The notes beneath the pieces were generated by a model. It was not told where the DNA came from and searched no databases. It was given only the letters and a program-made list of their open reading frames with translations. Below, piece by piece: positions 16,086 through 24,842 of a DNA stretch of 64,000 bases. Numbering within the stretch: the first letter of the stretch is position 1; each line of letters starts with the position of its first letter. The DNA is from Mucilaginibacter sp. KACC 22773 (GTDB lineage Bacteria > Bacteroidota > Bacteroidia > Sphingobacteriales > Sphingobacteriaceae): NCBI RefSeq assembly GCF_028736215.1, contig NZ_CP117883.1, positions 2,170,001 to 2,234,000 on the forward strand, written 5' to 3'. The translations under genes and the position numbers were made by a program.

Positions 16086-17396
16086 ATGAAGAAAATACTG
16101 CTCTATTTACCCCTGTTTTTTATGTTATCATGCGGACATGGACCGGCACAGCTGGACGAGAATAAGAAGCTTAATACCCTTGCTACTGAGTATGTTAGGC
16201 TGGGCCTTAACATTGGCCAGTACGATACTGACTTTGTGGATGCCTACTACGGGCCCGACTCGTTAAAGCCAAAATTGCCGCCTGCAAAAGAGTTTCCGAA
16301 GGATAGTTTGCTGGCCAATACCAATATTTTGATGAATGAGTTGAAAATAATTTCGACTAATGCGCAAGTTGACAGCAATAAAATGCGGGCAGACTGGATG
16401 ATTAATCAACTGGTGGCATTTGGCCGGCGCATCAGGATTTACTCGGGCGAGGAGAGGCCTTTTGACGAAGAGTCGAAGGAGCTTTTTGGCGTATCGGCGC
16501 CCGTTTATGACGAGGATCATTTTAAAGCGCAGATAGCTTTGCTGGATAGTATTTTGCCGGGCAAAGGCAGGGTAAGTGAGCGTTTTCAAAAACTTGCCAA
16601 TAGATTCATTATCCCCAAAGATAAACTTGACGCGGTTATAAAAGCGGCCATTGCCGAGGCCCGTAAACGTACCATGGCACATTACAGCCTGCCCGCCGGC
16701 GAAGCGTTTTCGCTGGAATATGTAACCGATAAGCCCTGGAGCGGGTACAACTGGTATAAAGGTAATTATAAAAGCACCGTACAAATTAACACCGACCTGA
16801 AGATTTTTATTGACCGTGCCATTGATGTGGGCAGCCACGAAAGTTATCCCGGCCATCATGTATACAACATGTTGTTGGAGAAACACTTGTATCGCGATAA
16901 GGGCTGGGTGGAGATTTCGCTTTACCCGTTGTTTAGTCCGCAAAGTTTAATTGCCGAGGGCAGTGCCAATTATGGCATCGAGGTGGCTTTCCCGGGCGAG
17001 GATAAAGCGAAGTTTGCCAAAAATGTATTGCTGCCGCTGGCCGGCCTGGATACAGCCGGTATCGACCTGTATTTTAAAGCGCTGGCTATCCGGGGCCAGT
17101 TGAATTATGCCCGCAACGAGGCTGCAAGGGGGCTGGTAAACAACACCATGCCTAAAGATAAAGCGACCAATTACCTTACCAAATATTGTTTGATGAACGA
17201 TGAAACGGCGGCAAAATCAATCAGCTTTATCAAAAAGAATCGCAGTTATGTAATTAACTATAATTACGGGCAGGATTTGGTAAAGGACTATATTGAAAGA
17301 AATGGCGGCACTGCCAAAAATCCTGCGAAGCAATGGGAACTTTTTGGTAAATTGCTGAGCAATGAGGTCGGCCCCGACCAGTTGCTCCAAAAGTAA
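16086..17396 (+). CDS. DUF885 lipoprotein, putative zinc peptidase-like
   Basis: A 436-residue lipoprotein (lipobox LSC at about residues 14-16). The start used is the ATG at 16086; a TTG two codons earlier is also open. The protein matches the DUF885 family: the motif HESYPGHH (251-258) and a downstream EGSANYG with Glu291 form a gluzincin-like constellation of two histidines and a glutamate, suggesting metal-dependent hydrolase activity, though most DUF885 members are larger (about 550-600) and their substrates are unproven. The next gene, a nucleoside hydrolase-like protein, begins 6 bases after the stop, so the two are probably co-translated. Confidence 0.78.
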   Translation: MKKILLYLPLFFMLSCGHGPAQLDENKKLNTLATEYVRLGLNIGQYDTDFVDAYYGPDSLKPKLPPAKEFPKDSLLANTNILMNELKIISTNAQVDSNKMRADWMINQLVAFGRRIRIYSGEERPFDEESKELFGVSAPVYDEDHFKAQIALLDSILPGKGRVSERFQKLANRFIIPKDKLDAVIKAAIAEARKRTMAHYSLPAGEAFSLEYVTDKPWSGYNWYKGNYKSTVQINTDLKIFIDRAIDVGSHESYPGHHVYNMLLEKHLYRDKGWVEISLYPLFSPQSLIAEGSANYGIEVAFPGEDKAKFAKNVLLPLAGLDTAGIDLYFKALAIRGQLNYARNEAARGLVNNTMPKDKATNYLTKYCLMNDETAAKSISFIKKNRSYVINYNYGQDLVKDYIERNGGTAKNPAKQWELFGKLLSNEVGPDQLLQK

Positions 17397-17402
17397 ACCA
17401 CT

Positions 17403-18332
17403 ATGTTTAAAAAAGTTGTCCCTGTTTGTCTTGCGGCTATATTATTAGCCGGCTGCTGCTATGCGCAAAAACGAATAGTTTGGCTTGATTCTGATACGGC
17501 CAATGAGATGGACGATTTGTACGCCATTACTTACCTGCTTAAAGATGCAGGTGTAAATGTAGTTGGCCTAAGCTCGGCCCATTTTAACAATGCCGATATG
17601 CTTGTTGGCGAAAAATGGCATTATTACCCTACCAAAAACATCAATACGGTACAGCTAAGCCAGGATTTAAACGAGGAGATGCTGAAACTTATGGGCCGCA
17701 CCGATATACCACACCCGCTGGGTGGCCGCGGAACCATAGGCCACGCCTGGGGCGGCAAAGAACCGGTGCTTTCGGCAGCCGAAAAGGGTATCATAGCTAC
17801 CGTACACCAGCTTAAAGCAGGCGAAAAACTGGATGTTTTGTGCATAGGCGCGGCATCAAACCTGGCATCGGCTATACAGGCCGATACCACCATTATTCCG
17901 CATATAAGAGTTTACCTGCTGGCTGCCCGATATTTTAGCGACCGCAAGGTTTGGGATAAAAGCGAATTTAATGTACGTAACGACCTGAACGCCTTCGACC
18001 TGTTGCTGAACTGCAAAGGTTTGGATTTGACAATTATGCCCATTAATACCGCCATTGCCTTAAAATTCGACCGCACAGTTTGCCGGGATAATTTAAAAGA
18101 TAAGGGTAAATTGGGCCAGCTGTTGTATAACCGCTGGGATTTTGTAGAAGCCGGCCAAATCTGGATTATGTGGGACCTTGCCCTGGTAATGGCCTATCTT
18201 GATCCCGCCAAAGCCGAAAAGATAAGCGCACTTGTGCCGCCAGAGAACGACGCACGCGAGATATCGGTTTACAAAACGATTGACGCGGCTAAAATGCAGG
18301 CAGATTTTTGGAATAGGATGGAAGGGAAGTGA
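17403..18332 (+). CDS. Exported nucleoside hydrolase-like protein
   Basis: A 309-residue protein of the inosine-uridine nucleoside hydrolase fold. The calcium-binding signature appears as DSDTANEMDD (29-38), a variant of DxDxxxDD with an extra spacing residue. A signal with lipobox-like LLAGC (Cys18) precedes it, so unlike the classic cytosolic enzymes it is exported. Later family features include IGAASNLASAI and NVRNDLNAFDLLL, where the conserved asparagine and aspartate of the ligand pocket are expected. It may cleave nucleosides or other N- or O-ribosides in the periplasm. It lies 6 bases after the DUF885 gene. Confidence 0.8.
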   Translation: MFKKVVPVCLAAILLAGCCYAQKRIVWLDSDTANEMDDLYAITYLLKDAGVNVVGLSSAHFNNADMLVGEKWHYYPTKNINTVQLSQDLNEEMLKLMGRTDIPHPLGGRGTIGHAWGGKEPVLSAAEKGIIATVHQLKAGEKLDVLCIGAASNLASAIQADTTIIPHIRVYLLAARYFSDRKVWDKSEFNVRNDLNAFDLLLNCKGLDLTIMPINTAIALKFDRTVCRDNLKDKGKLGQLLYNRWDFVEAGQIWIMWDLALVMAYLDPAKAEKISALVPPENDAREISVYKTIDAAKMQADFWNRMEGK

Positions 18333-18375
18333 CGTGTTGGGGTTTGCGCAAACATTGGCTTTGAACGCTGGCTAC

Positions 18376-18533
18376 GACTCACCCCGGCTACGCTGCGCTG
18401 GCCGACCCTCCTCTCTCCGGCTGAAGCCGCAAAGAGGGTTGAGCAAATAAAAATAATATTTTAGCCCCTCTATGCGCGAAGCGGAGAGAGGGGCAGACGG
18501 GCGTAGCCTCGTCGGGGTGAGTCAACTCGCCGC
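18376..18533. repeat. Imperfect long inverted repeat between genes
   Basis: The ends GACTCACCCCG (18376-18386) and CGGGGTGAGTC (18523-18533) are reverse complements, and inner blocks GGCTACG / CGTAGCC and CCTCTCTCCG / CGGAGAGAGG also pair. The whole can fold into a branched hairpin of about 158 bases. It occupies most of the 290-base gap, is richer in G+C than its surroundings and shows no coding frame I trust. Confidence 0.8.
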
Positions 18534-18623
18534 CCTGCGATACACATTATTCCCCTCCGGAAATTAGCAAAATTTTACTGCTCAGCATACCCATTATAAT
18601 AATACCATTAACCCAATACAACA

Positions 18624-20840
18624 ATGAAGTCCCGATTTTTGATAGCCCTTTTAATTGCAACCTGTACATATGTGTCCTGTAAAAATCCAAAGCCCAGCCA
18701 TAACTTAAAACCAGGGCCGCCAAACAGTGGCTGGGGGGCCTACGCGGGATCAAAAGAAGGTAACCGGTATTCATCAAATGAGGAAATTAATTTAAGTAAC
18801 GTTAGCAAGCTGAAGGAGGTTTGGCGGTACAGCACTAACGATAAAGACACGGCCAACCGCAGCCAAAACCAATGTAACCCCATTATGGTTGATGGTATTT
18901 TATATGGCACCAGCCCCAAACTGAAGCTGTTTGCATTGGATGCGGCAACCGGCGAACAAAAATGGCTTTTTGACCCGGCCAAGGCCGATACCACCAACAG
19001 CGGCGATCCGATGGCTTACTACAAAGTGAGCAGGGGAGTTATTTACTGGCAAAACAAAAGTGGCGGCGAAAAACGTTTGTTTTACAGCGTTGGCGCCAAA
19101 ACTTTTGCCATCGACGCAGAAAACGGCAACCCCATTATGACCTTTGGTAAAAATGGTTACCTGGACCTGACGAAGAACCTTGATCGGGATACCAAATCAT
19201 TTGTGGCCGGTACAACGCCGGGTGTAGTTTATAAAGATTTGCTGATAGTTGGCACGCGCGTAGCTGAATCGGCAGATGCCGCGCCTGGGCACGTAAGAGC
19301 TTACGATGTACGTACAGGGAAAGTGCGCTGGATTTTCCATACCATACCACACCCGGGTGAGGCCGGTTACGAAACGTGGATGGATACAGCCGCTTATAAA
19401 AAGTTTGGTGGCGCTAATAGCTGGGCCGGCATGGCGCTGGATGAAAAGCGCGGGTTGGTTTATATCCCCACGGGTTCTATTGGCGGCGATTTTTACGGCG
19501 GTTTTCGTAAGGGGCAAAACCTGTTTGCCAACTCGTTATTGGCTTTAGATGCTGCCACCGGCAAGCTTAAATGGCATTTCCAGGTGGTGCATCACGACCT
19601 GTGGGACAGGGATTTGCCCGCCAACCCTAATTTGGTGACTATTATGCACAATGGTAAAAAGATTGACGCCGTTGCCCAGATCACCAAGCATGGTTATATT
19701 TTTATGTTCGACAGGACAAATGGTAAACCCGTTTTCCCGATAGTGGAAACTCCTGTACCAACCAAAGGCTTGCCCGGCGAAGCGCCATGGCCAACACAGC
19801 CTATCCCGACTTTGCCACAGCCCTTTGCCCGCCAAATGTTTAACCCCGAAGATGTTACTGACCGCACACCTGAGGCGCACAAAGAAATGCTTGATAAATA
19901 TAACCAGGTTAAAAACCGCATTATGTTTACGCCACCGAGTAAACAAGGCGGCTGGATATTTCCTGGTTTCGACGGCGGAGGCGAGTGGGGAGGCGCCGCG
20001 GTTGATATACAAACCAATATCATGTACATCAGCTGTTCTGAAATGCCCTGGGCGCAGGTGATGATTGATGTGCCTAAAACGACAAGCAATGGCTCGCTGG
20101 CCGGCAACGGGCAAGTGGTTTACAATAAAAATTGTATTGGCTGTCATGGCTCCCAACTGAAGGGCAACGGATCGTCATATCCGTCGTTGGTCAACATCGG
20201 GAAAAAATATAAGGAAGATCAGCTGAGCCAGATCATAGCCAGCGGCCGCAATATGATGCCATCTTTTAAACAGATTACACCCGAAGATAAAAAGGCATTG
20301 CTGGCGTTCCTGCTTAAACTACCCGATGCCAGGGCAAATAAAACATTGGCCAAAGAACCAACCGGCGACCGCGCCGCAGCAACCAAAACTGAGAAGAAAA
20401 TGGTTGACGAAATACCGTACACCATGACAGGTTACAACCGTTTTTTGGATAAGGATGGTTATCCCGGCATTAAACCGCCATGGGGTACGCTTAACGCCGT
20501 TGACCTTACAACCGGCAAACTGCTTTGGAAAGTACCGGTGGGCGAATATCCGGAACTGAAGAAAAAAGGCATCCCCATTACCGGTACCGAACTATATGGT
20601 GGCCCGTTGGTAACCAAAGGCGGCCTTGTATTTGTGGCAGCCTCTAAGGACGAAAAAATTCATGCATTTGATAAAAAAACAGGTAAAATGGTTTGGGAGG
20701 CCCAACTGCCTGCCGCCGGGTATGCTACCCCTGCCACCTATGCAATTGATGGAAAACAATATGTAGTTATAGCTTGTGGCGGTGGTAAAATTGACAGTAA
20801 ATCGGGCGATGAGTATGTTTGTTTTGGGTTGGGGGAGTAA
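18624..20840 (+). CDS. PQQ-dependent dehydrogenase with embedded cytochrome c domain
   Basis: A 738-residue periplasmic lipoprotein-type quinoprotein (VSC near residue 19). The N-terminal part (about 35-490) and the C-terminal part (about 600-735) carry the tryptophan-docking blades of an eight-bladed propeller (for example ALDAATGEQKWLFDP and VDLTTGKLLWKVPVG). A class I cytochrome is inserted between blades, with heme site CIGCH (504-508) and probable axial Met in RNMMPSF. Family members oxidise alcohols or sugars such as glucose with PQQ and pass electrons through the heme to the respiratory chain. PQQ biosynthesis genes are not in this window, so the cofactor may be scavenged. The gene follows a repeat-filled gap and seems monocistronic. 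Confidence 0.92.
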   Translation: MKSRFLIALLIATCTYVSCKNPKPSHNLKPGPPNSGWGAYAGSKEGNRYSSNEEINLSNVSKLKEVWRYSTNDKDTANRSQNQCNPIMVDGILYGTSPKLKLFALDAATGEQKWLFDPAKADTTNSGDPMAYYKVSRGVIYWQNKSGGEKRLFYSVGAKTFAIDAENGNPIMTFGKNGYLDLTKNLDRDTKSFVAGTTPGVVYKDLLIVGTRVAESADAAPGHVRAYDVRTGKVRWIFHTIPHPGEAGYETWMDTAAYKKFGGANSWAGMALDEKRGLVYIPTGSIGGDFYGGFRKGQNLFANSLLALDAATGKLKWHFQVVHHDLWDRDLPANPNLVTIMHNGKKIDAVAQITKHGYIFMFDRTNGKPVFPIVETPVPTKGLPGEAPWPTQPIPTLPQPFARQMFNPEDVTDRTPEAHKEMLDKYNQVKNRIMFTPPSKQGGWIFPGFDGGGEWGGAAVDIQTNIMYISCSEMPWAQVMIDVPKTTSNGSLAGNGQVVYNKNCIGCHGSQLKGNGSSYPSLVNIGKKYKEDQLSQIIASGRNMMPSFKQITPEDKKALLAFLLKLPDARANKTLAKEPTGDRAAATKTEKKMVDEIPYTMTGYNRFLDKDGYPGIKPPWGTLNAVDLTTGKLLWKVPVGEYPELKKKGIPITGTELYGGPLVTKGGLVFVAASKDEKIHAFDKKTGKMVWEAQLPAAGYATPATYAIDGKQYVVIACGGGKIDSKSGDEYVCFGLGE

Positions 20841-20857
20841 AATTATTGATAAAAGTT

Positions 20858-21238
20858 ATGGATATTAAAAAACTTATTCCAAAACATAAAGACGATCAAG
20901 AAGTAATTGCAGGCCTTAAAAAGCTTTCGTTTGAACAGTTAGAGCCTATTATTCCTGAGTTGTTAGTATGGCTTCAAGATACGAATTGGCCAATTGCCAG
21001 GCCTGTTGCCGATATTCTTGAACCCTTTGCCGATAGGATAGTTCCTGAAATAATTAAGATCTTAAAAACAAACGATGGAATGTGGAAATTGTGGGTATTG
21101 GGATATCTCGCAAGAAGCACAACAGATCCCCTTTTGTTGAATGAAATTGAACGGATCGCGAAATTTCCGTCAATGGACGAGATAGAAGATGAGGTAAATT
21201 TGGAAGCGATTGCTATTTTAAACGGGGAATATAAATGA
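20858..21238 (+). CDS. DUF5071 protein
   Basis: A 126-residue cytoplasmic protein when started at the ATG at 20858; a longer frame begins inside the dehydrogenase gene. It matches the DUF5071 pattern: ELLVWLQDTNWPIARPV (helix-rich, about 35-52) and GMWKLWVLGYL. The fold is probably a short HEAT-like helical repeat. DUF5071 proteins are found singly or near polymorphic toxins, but no toxin gene is adjacent, so an immunity role is only a possibility. It begins 17 bases after the dehydrogenase stop. Confidence 0.7.
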   Translation: MDIKKLIPKHKDDQEVIAGLKKLSFEQLEPIIPELLVWLQDTNWPIARPVADILEPFADRIVPEIIKILKTNDGMWKLWVLGYLARSTTDPLLLNEIERIAKFPSMDEIEDEVNLEAIAILNGEYK

Positions 21239-21284
21239 GGTAGCCGTCTCCGGGGGTAAATGATGGGGATCAAACCTACGAGGT

Positions 21285-21404
21285 TTACAATAATTTGATG
21301 GATTCCAAAAGTTGTTTTAACTCAGCTTCGCTAATATTTTCGTGATCACTTTTATCGTAAATTTTTTTGAATAAATAAAGTGTTTCATCTTCTTTTAAAG
21401 CTGT
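21285..21404 (-). pseudogene. Truncated toxin-like remnant
   Basis: A 39-codon open stretch with no start codon ends at a TAA at 21285-21287. It encodes a helical tail with IYDKSDHENISEAELKQLL, which resembles C-termini of RelE-type toxins in Bacteroidota (from memory, not searched). It lies just downstream of an antitoxin-like gene in the same orientation, where a toxin would be expected, and a stop codon in the same frame closes it on the left. Interpreted as the 3' end of a deleted toxin gene. Confidence 0.35.
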
Positions 21405-21418
21405 TTAGGGCTACAATA

Positions 21419-21646
21419 TTAAAGCTCATCTAAGACTTCTGACAGCGTTTTTAGCTTAACTTTTCTTTCCTGATGAAGCTTAACTTCTTTAAGAGCCTGC
21501 TCAAGATCTTTTTTCATTTTTTTTGCTGCGATAGACAGCTTAGGCCGATTCGGCTCAATTACTTTGATTTTTCCACCTAATTTAGAAATTACCTTCAATA
21601 TCATTTCTGCGTCTTTTTCAGGCAGCTTGATTTCAGCAGTAACCAT
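21419..21646 (-). CDS. Antitoxin-like small protein, probably orphan
   Basis: A 75-residue basic and helical protein. Its C-terminal part (LEQALKEVKLHQERKVKLKTLSEVLDEL, about 48-75) has the shape typical of RelE-partner antitoxin tails in Bacteroidota, ending in LLDEL-like residues. The N-terminal 30 residues could be a small beta-alpha dimerisation unit. The downstream partner is reduced to a fragment, so this antitoxin is likely orphaned. It is 110 bases away from a second, intact toxin-antitoxin pair on the same strand. Confidence 0.55.
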   Translation of the reverse strand: MVTAEIKLPEKDAEMILKVISKLGGKIKVIEPNRPKLSIAAKKMKKDLEQALKEVKLHQERKVKLKTLSEVLDEL

Positions 21647-21755
21647 AATTTAGTTTTTAATAAAAATCAGCCAATCTGATTAAGTAAAAAAGCTACTGTT
21701 TTCATAAAGGCTTTTTAGCTTTATTTAGTGGTCACAAAAACAATAAATAGTGATA

Positions 21756-22022
21756 TTACCTTGAATAGTGAAAACGAAGCGAATAAACTGTAATTACGTT
21801 ATTTTCAAATTTATATACTATTCGATGCTCCTGGTTAATTCGTCGCGACCATGCGCCTGATAGATTATATTTTAGGGCTTCGGGTTTGCCAATGCCGTTA
21901 AAAGGATCTGTTTGAATAGCTTGTAACAACTGACGAATACGTTTCAAAACCATAATATTGCCGCTTTTTTTCCAATATTCAAGATCTGTTAATGCCTCGG
22001 AGGTGAAGTTTATAGCTTCCAT
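21756..22022 (-). CDS. yoeB: YoeB-family mRNA interferase toxin
   Basis: An 88-residue Txe/YoeB toxin, near the usual length. The family core is complete: GKPEALKYNLSGAWSRRI (46-62) with the catalytic Glu48, EHRIVY with Arg67, and RFHYSR at the end with the catalytic His85-Tyr86 pair. Such toxins bind the ribosomal A site and cleave mRNA during translation. The start overlaps the end of the antitoxin gene by 13 bases, the standard antitoxin-first arrangement on the minus strand. Confidence 0.93.
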   Translation of the reverse strand: MEAINFTSEALTDLEYWKKSGNIMVLKRIRQLLQAIQTDPFNGIGKPEALKYNLSGAWSRRINQEHRIVYKFENNVITVYSLRFHYSR

Positions 22023-22231
22023 ATATCATCAAGGCCAAGCTTGGTAATTTCGCCATTTTGGCCTTGTTGTATCGATTTTTGCAAATGTTCGGCATTGGCA
22101 GGAGATGATAACAGGTATGAAGTATTGTCAGTTTCTTCACTGGCATCATAATTTACATGTAAAGCGTCGAGGAATATACGGATGGCAGTTTCCTGGTCTT
22201 CAGATATAGGATGGATGGTCAATGTAGTCAT
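22010..22231 (-). CDS. Antitoxin partner of YoeB
   Basis: A 73-residue antitoxin. It is shorter than YefM (about 83-90) and its N-terminus does not look like a Phd/YefM DNA-binding domain; instead it starts with a short strand (TTLTIHP) and a helix. The C-terminal half (SPANAEHLQKSIQQGQNGE) resembles the toxin-wrapping tail of YefM-like antitoxins, where SxxxxxxLxxSI is common. It is assigned mainly from position, with a 13-base overlap with the toxin gene. It probably neutralises the toxin and may repress the operon. Confidence 0.75.
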   Translation of the reverse strand: MTTLTIHPISEDQETAIRIFLDALHVNYDASEETDNTSYLLSSPANAEHLQKSIQQGQNGEITKLGLDDIWKL

Positions 22232-22376
22232 GTATCAAATATAGCTATTTTTGATTTTACTTTCAATTGGCTGTTATGCTTTTGATTGTAAAAAGACACG
22301 GCTTGCCCATATCTCTTACTTTCCAATGATTTTTAATTGCCTTTTGCAAAATCGTGTTGAATAGACAAATGGCAAC

Positions 22377-22408
22377 TTGTGAGAATTTCGCTTTTTGCCT
22401 TATCTTAG
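22377..22408 (+). promoter_or_regulatory. Bacteroidota-type promoter for the M1 peptidase gene
   Basis: A -7-like box TATCTTAG (22401-22408) lies 21 bases after a TTG (22377-22379). The pattern approximates the Bacteroidota consensus TTTG-N19-23-TAnnTTTG with one change in each box, and sits 22 bases before the ATG. Confidence 0.35.
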
Positions 22409-22430
22409 CCACTATAGTAAAATATCAAAT

Positions 22431-24392
22431 ATGCATAATCCCCTACAAAGCATAAAAATCATTATTGCTTGTTGCTTACTTTTTATTGGCCATTGCGCGT
22501 TAGCCCAGTCGCGGTATCGCCCCACCGATCTATTCCCCGCCTTACCGCTGTTGCCCCCCGGTAATGAATACCGTACCGCAACCGGCGAACCCGGACCTGC
22601 ATATTGGCAAAACCAGGCCGATTATGTGATAGATGTAGCCCTGGATGATCAGAAGAACGTGGTTAGCGGAACCGCCACCATAACTTATACCAACAACAGC
22701 CCCAAATCGCTATCGTCATTATGGCTGCAGCTGGAACAAAATGTGTTTAAAAAAGACTCAAGGGGCATAAAATCAAAATTATTCCTCTATAAAAACCCGG
22801 ATGAAGAAACCGCCGATGGGGGATACGATATACAGGCAGTAAAGCTGAAGGATGGCGCAATTACAGGCGACATTAAATATAACATTTACGATACCCGGAT
22901 GGAGTTGACCTTGCCGCAGCCCTTAAAAAGCGGGCAGAAAGTAACTTTCAGCGTTCAGTACCGCTACAATTTCCCTCAAAACTATAAGAATGCCGATTTC
23001 CTGGTTAACCGTACCGATATCCTGCCAACCAAAAACGGCAACATTTACGCCGTTGCCCAATGGTACCCGAGGATGTGCGTATTGGACGATGTGGAAGGCT
23101 GGAATACCTTGCCTTACCTGGGTAATGGCGAGTTTTACCTGGAATACGGCAATTTTAACGTGAATATTACAGTGCCCGCGGGTTATATTGTAGAGGGCTC
23201 GGGCGATTTGCTGAATCCCGAAGATGTATTAACCCCTGTACAGCTTAAGCGCTGGCAGGCTGCTAAACAAAGCGAGACGCCGGTGTTCATCCGCCAGGCC
23301 AAAGAAGTTGCGGAAGCCTCGACGCGGCCTGTAAAAGCTACCTGTACCTGGAAATACAGGATGGATAATACCCGTGATTTTGCCTGGACGGCCTCGAAGG
23401 CGTTTATTTGGGAAGCCTTCAGCTTCCCGGTAGCCGGGGGTAAAAAGGTAATGGGAAGCTCGCTGTACCCGGTTGAATCCAACAAAAAAGATAGCTGGAA
23501 ACGGTCATCGGAATATATCAAATTCACTTTGCAGCATTTTTCGGAAAAGTGGTTTACTTATCCTTACAATAAGGCAGTAAATGTGGCATCCAACCTGGAT
23601 GGTATGGAGTACCCGGGGATGGTATTTTGTTCGGCCAGGGATACCGGTAACGCATATTTTATGGTGGTAAACCACGAATTGGGCCACACCTGGTTCCCGA
23701 TGGTAGTAGGCGGCAACGAGCGTAAATACGCCTGGATGGATGAAGGTTTTAATACCTTTATTGATAACCTGGCTGTAAAAGATTTTAACAAAGGCGAGTT
23801 CAGGGGCTATGCCGAGATATACAGCCCGCTTGATACGCTTTTTTCAGAGCGGGTGGTCCCCATCATTACCCGGCCCGATGCCATACCCGGCGATATGGTT
23901 TTCCCGGTTCAGTACCAAAAGGTTGCCTATGTGCTAACCTTGCTGCGTAACCAGGTAGTTGGCCCCGAAAGGTTTGATAAAGCTTTCCGCAAGTATATTG
24001 CCGATTGGGCCTATAAGCACCCTACACCCTGGGATTTTTTCAGGAGTATGGACAGCTCGGTAGGCGAAGACCTTAGCTGGTTTTGGAAATCGATGTTTTT
24101 AGAAAATTACCGCCTTGACCAGGGAGTAGCTAAAGTAGAAAACATGGGAAATGGCAGGGCGCAGATCACCATCGAAAACCTGGAAAAAGCCGCCATGCCG
24201 TTGGTGGTTCAACTCACCTACGCCGATGGCTCTACAGAGCACCGGGAGTTCCCGGTAGAGGTATGGGAGTATACCGGCAGCTACACTTTTACATGCAACA
24301 AAAAAGCGACGGTAACCAAAGTAACCATCGATCCGGATAGCCTCTATCCCGATGTAAACAGGGCCAACAATGTTTATAAAATTGTTAATTAG
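22431..24392 (+). CDS. Secreted M1-family metallopeptidase
   Basis: A 653-residue exported peptidase with a Sec signal (hydrophobic segment, cleavage after ALA-Q near 26). The start is the ATG at 22431; a 12-codon upstream extension uses a TTG and overlaps the promoter. Zinc site: HELGH (415-419) followed 18 residues later by Glu438 in WMDEGF, the M1 gluzincin pattern. GMEYPGM before it is the exopeptidase-type motif of this group, and the N-terminal beta domain (about 45-250) is also typical. It should trim amino-terminal residues from peptides in the periplasm or outside. It is monocistronic. Confidence 0.93.
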   Translation: MHNPLQSIKIIIACCLLFIGHCALAQSRYRPTDLFPALPLLPPGNEYRTATGEPGPAYWQNQADYVIDVALDDQKNVVSGTATITYTNNSPKSLSSLWLQLEQNVFKKDSRGIKSKLFLYKNPDEETADGGYDIQAVKLKDGAITGDIKYNIYDTRMELTLPQPLKSGQKVTFSVQYRYNFPQNYKNADFLVNRTDILPTKNGNIYAVAQWYPRMCVLDDVEGWNTLPYLGNGEFYLEYGNFNVNITVPAGYIVEGSGDLLNPEDVLTPVQLKRWQAAKQSETPVFIRQAKEVAEASTRPVKATCTWKYRMDNTRDFAWTASKAFIWEAFSFPVAGGKKVMGSSLYPVESNKKDSWKRSSEYIKFTLQHFSEKWFTYPYNKAVNVASNLDGMEYPGMVFCSARDTGNAYFMVVNHELGHTWFPMVVGGNERKYAWMDEGFNTFIDNLAVKDFNKGEFRGYAEIYSPLDTLFSERVVPIITRPDAIPGDMVFPVQYQKVAYVLTLLRNQVVGPERFDKAFRKYIADWAYKHPTPWDFFRSMDSSVGEDLSWFWKSMFLENYRLDQGVAKVENMGNGRAQITIENLEKAAMPLVVQLTYADGSTEHREFPVEVWEYTGSYTFTCNKKATVTKVTIDPDSLYPDVNRANNVYKIVN

Positions 24393-24590
24393 CCAACACG
24401 GCACGGAAGGTGATTGAAGGTTGTATGAAAGGGCGCCAACGGTGCGGGAAAGGTGGATGAAAGATATGTGAGAGGATAATGTTTTTTTAAGTTTTTTTTG
24501 TCGCTCTACCCTTTATCTATAACAATAAAATAACATACAGTTAAATTGATGTTGATGCCCGGCCTTTAAATTTAAGGAAGCAAAAAACCA

Positions 24591-24839
24591 ATGGACCGTA
24601 TCCTTTTCCCCCGCAGTAACTTTGATGATCTTCGTAATTGCCCGATAGATAAACTGGAGGAGGACATCTCCCGCACATCTATCCGCTTAAAACTACAGGG
24701 CAACCTGTCGACAGACCATGACCGCGAACGCTACAAGCAGGAGCTGGATAAACTAAGCGTTTTTAAATACATCAGCCAGCTGCGTAAAGGGAAACTAAGC
24801 TACGAGGATTTTAACCAAAAGGTAGAATTGACGTCCTGA
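24591..24839 (+). CDS. Hypothetical 82-residue protein
   Basis: Not recognised. It is charged and mostly helical by composition, without a signal peptide or membrane segment. The region 20-70 (DKLEEDISRTSIRLKLQG, then DRERYKQELDKLSVF) could form a helical hairpin. It is convergent with the neighbouring regulator gene, the stops being 3 bases apart. An ATG preceded by AAGGAAGC supports translation. No function is assigned. Confidence 0.5.
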   Translation: MDRILFPRSNFDDLRNCPIDKLEEDISRTSIRLKLQGNLSTDHDRERYKQELDKLSVFKYISQLRKGKLSYEDFNQKVELTS

Positions 24840-24842
24840 GGT

